Program-made: the position numbers and the translations under genes
Shown here: positions 4,946 through 6,573 of the stretch, one piece after another
How the letters are laid out: each line of letters starts with the position of its first letter
Position numbering within the stretch: the stretch's first letter is position 1
DNA from: Candidatus Omnitrophota bacterium
GTDB lineage: Bacteria > Omnitrophota > Gorgyraeia > Aquiviventales > Aquiviventaceae
Assembly: GCA_016180605.1 (NCBI GenBank)
Contig: JACPAW010000173.1
Coordinates: 1 to 6,573, forward strand
Direction of reading: 5' to 3'
DNA length: 6,573 nt
The notes under the pieces: model-generated
Database searches by the model: none
The model's input: the letters and a program-made list of their open reading frames with translations, nothing else
Told to the model about the DNA's origin: nothing

Positions 4946-5080
4946 TCCCAAAACCCTTCGAAGGCGGGTGACACAGCACCAGGGCTCCCACACGCCGCAG
5001 CCGACGACGCCGATAGTGCGGCGCGGCGAGGACGTGTGGGATGGTGCTGTGGCAGGACCCGCCCCACAACGGTTTTGGGA
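4946..5080. repeat. 135-base interrupted inverted repeat between guaB3 and guaA
   Basis: Four pairs of arms are nested in order. TCCCAAAACC (4946-4955) pairs with GGTTTTGGGA (5071-5080), GGCGGGT (4963-4969) with ACCCGCC (5057-5063), CACAGCACCA (4972-4981) with TGGTGCTGTG (5042-5051), and CCCACACG (4987-4994) with CGTGTGGG (5033-5040). An inner CCGCA/TGCGG hairpin (4995-4999 with 5017-5021) caps it. Small unequal loops separate the arms. About 40 base pairs can form. No T-run follows, so it is not a standard terminator. The size, defined inverted ends and intergenic site suggest a MITE-like or other non-coding repeat, but no clear target duplication flanks it. It contains the 14-base motif GTGGCAGGACCCGC (5049-5062) also found at 3502-3515. 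The outer right arm covers part of the likely guaA ribosome binding site. Confidence 0.8.
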
Positions 5081-5092
5081 TGAGTCTGGAAT

Positions 5093-6573
5093 ATGCCAAA
5101 CTCGCATGAGCTCATACTCATCGCGGACTATGGTTCCCAGTACACGCAGCTTATCGCACGACGCATCCGCGAGCAGCGTGTTTTCTGCCAGATTATCCCT
5201 GCCCAACAATTAAATCCCCAAACCCTAAGCAAGCTCGCACCCAAAGGCCTGATCCTTTCAGGCGGGCCTTCCAGCGTGTACCAATCCAATGCGCCGCTGC
5301 CCGATGTCAAAATCTTTGATCTCAAGGTGCCCACCCTCGGTATTTGCTATGGCATGCAGGCCATGGCGCATCTTTTGGGTGGTAGCGTTGCGCAGGCTGG
5401 CAAGCGCGAATACGGGCGTTCCAACGTTACCGTACTTAAAGCCGATGGCCTATTCCAGGATGTGCGCAAAGATTCCGTCTGCTGGATGAGCCATGGCGAC
5501 TCAGTAGAGAAAGCTCCTGCCGGATTCGAGGTCATCGCAAACACCGGCAACACGCAAACCGCAGCGATTGCGGACCCCGCGCGCAGGCTCTACGGGCTGC
5601 AATTTCACCCGGAGGTCGCCCACACGGAAGAGGGGACCAAAATCTTGCGTAATTTCCTATTCGAAGTCTGCGGCTGCCGGGGCGAGTGGAGCATGAGCTC
5701 TTTTATCCAAGAAACCGAATCCCGTATTCGGGAGCAAGTGGGAAATGCCCATGTCGTCTTAGGCTTAAGTGGTGGGGTGGATTCTTCGGTAGCTGCCGTC
5801 TTGCTCAACCAGGCAATCGGCAAGCAGCTGACCTGTATTTTCGTGGACAATGGCCTGCTTCGCAGCGACGAAAAGGAAAAGGTTGAAGAGACCTTCAGCC
5901 GTCATTTCCAGCTCAATGTGCGTTTTGTGGATGCACCCGAACGGTTTCTTAGTCGACTGGCCGGAGTCACGGACCCGGAACAGAAGCGCAAGATTATCGG
6001 AGAGCAATTCATCCGCGTCTTCGAAGAAGAAGCGAAAAAAATTCCAAACGTCCGGTTCCTGGGACAGGGTACACTTTACCCAGATGTGATCGAGAGCGTG
6101 TCTGCCTGGGGCGGGCCCTCCGCTACCATCAAAACACACCATAATGTAGGGGGGCTTCCCAAAGACATGAATCTGACTCTGATTGAGCCGCTTCGCGATT
6201 TGTTTAAGGACGAAGTGCGCGAGGTAGGCAAATTACTGGAGATTCCAGATGAAATTCTTTGGCGCCACCCTTTTCCTGGACCGGGGCTTGCCGTGCGCAT
6301 CTTAGGGGAAGTGACATCGGAGCGACTTAGGATCGTACGCGAAGCCGATACGATTGTGCTCTCTGAAATCAAGCAAGCAGGGTACTACCAAAAACTTTGG
6401 CAAGCATTTGCGGTATTGCTGCCGGTTAAAACAGTCGGTGTGATGGGAGATGAGCGCACCTACGAAAATGTCATCGCCATCCGTGCCGTCACAAGCCAGG
6501 ATGCCATGACCGCCGATTGGGCAAAGTTGCCACCTGAGCTTTTAGGAATCATTTCCAACCGGATTATCAATGA
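5093..6573 (+). CDS. guaA: GMP synthase (glutamine-hydrolysing), 3' end beyond window
   Basis: GuaA converts XMP to GMP using ATP and ammonia from glutamine, in the cytoplasm. The reading frame gives 493 codons and runs off the window at 6573 without a stop; the final bases TGA are out of frame. Family members have about 510-525 residues, so only the last 20 or so (the XMP-binding end) are missing. The class I glutamine amidotransferase domain (1-190) has the nucleophile C85 in LGICYGMQ and H172/E174 in QFHPEV. The ATP pyrophosphatase domain has the P-loop SGGVDSS (226-232) and GQGTLYPDVIES (324-335). The dimerisation domain has RHPFPGPGLAVRILGE (391-406). The start is ATG 5093, the first in-frame start after a TGA at 5081-5083. 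Its Shine-Dalgarno is weak (GGGATGAG, 5077-5084), and half of it lies in the preceding inverted repeat. Confidence 0.96.
   Translation, partial: MPNSHELILIADYGSQYTQLIARRIREQRVFCQIIPAQQLNPQTLSKLAPKGLILSGGPSSVYQSNAPLPDVKIFDLKVPTLGICYGMQAMAHLLGGSVAQAGKREYGRSNVTVLKADGLFQDVRKDSVCWMSHGDSVEKAPAGFEVIANTGNTQTAAIADPARRLYGLQFHPEVAHTEEGTKILRNFLFEVCGCRGEWSMSSFIQETESRIREQVGNAHVVLGLSGGVDSSVAAVLLNQAIGKQLTCIFVDNGLLRSDEKEKVEETFSRHFQLNVRFVDAPERFLSRLAGVTDPEQKRKIIGEQFIRVFEEEAKKIPNVRFLGQGTLYPDVIESVSAWGGPSATIKTHHNVGGLPKDMNLTLIEPLRDLFKDEVREVGKLLEIPDEILWRHPFPGPGLAVRILGEVTSERLRIVREADTIVLSEIKQAGYYQKLWQAFAVLLPVKTVGVMGDERTYENVIAIRAVTSQDAMTADWAKLPPELLGIISNRIIN

Noticed and set aside
4922..5083. 53-codon + strand ORF overlapping the guaB3 stop (ATGA) and ending just before guaA
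   Set aside because: The spacing is suggestive of translational coupling, but the sequence is exactly the inverted repeat, the peptide is low in complexity and no ribosome binding site precedes it. Kept as a possibility only if ribosome profiling shows it.

Overview
The window is bacterial. It holds two housekeeping blocks, a chaperonin operon (groES-groEL-groES) and a guanine-nucleotide block (guaB3-guaA), separated by a small toxin-antitoxin module and repeat-rich intergenic DNA. All genes lie on the + strand. The organism cannot be named from this stretch. A HrcA/CIRCE-controlled groESL operon and a CBS-less GuaB3-type IMP dehydrogenase fit several phyla. GuaB3 is best known from cyanobacteria and actinobacteria, and relatives seem to occur in less studied groups such as Verrucomicrobia. 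The moderate GC content and the repeat-rich gaps suggest an environmental lineage, which is a guess.

Layout. Positions 1-331 hold no intact gene. A 35-codon ORF at 56-163 looks like the two ends of a HicA toxin joined together. Positions 332-395 are a compact heat-shock control region: a -35/-10 promoter followed directly by a CIRCE operator. Next come groES (411-701), groEL (713-2353) and a second, shortened groES (2371-2643), closed by a hairpin terminator near 2672-2703. An AT-rich promoter with a palindromic operator candidate (2745-2773) precedes a BrnT-like toxin (2788-3048), which overlaps its CopG/RHH antitoxin (3045-3296) by 4 bases.

Positions 3297-3695 hold no convincing gene but much structure: a GC-rich palindromic island between near-identical direct repeats, a small hairpin carrying a 14-base motif that recurs after guaB3, a near-consensus promoter, a perfect 28-base palindrome followed by six T residues, and four tandem heptamers. 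The order promoter, terminator, guaB3 suggests an attenuated leader or a short RNA.

guaB3 (3696-4925) and guaA (5093 to beyond the window end) together would convert IMP to XMP to GMP. The 167-base gap between them is mostly a 135-base interrupted inverted repeat ending just before the guaA start, where it could affect guaA translation or RNA stability.

The most unusual points are the second GroES with a 15-residue internal loss and an altered mobile loop, the promoter-terminator leader of guaB3, and the large inverted repeat between guaB3 and guaA.
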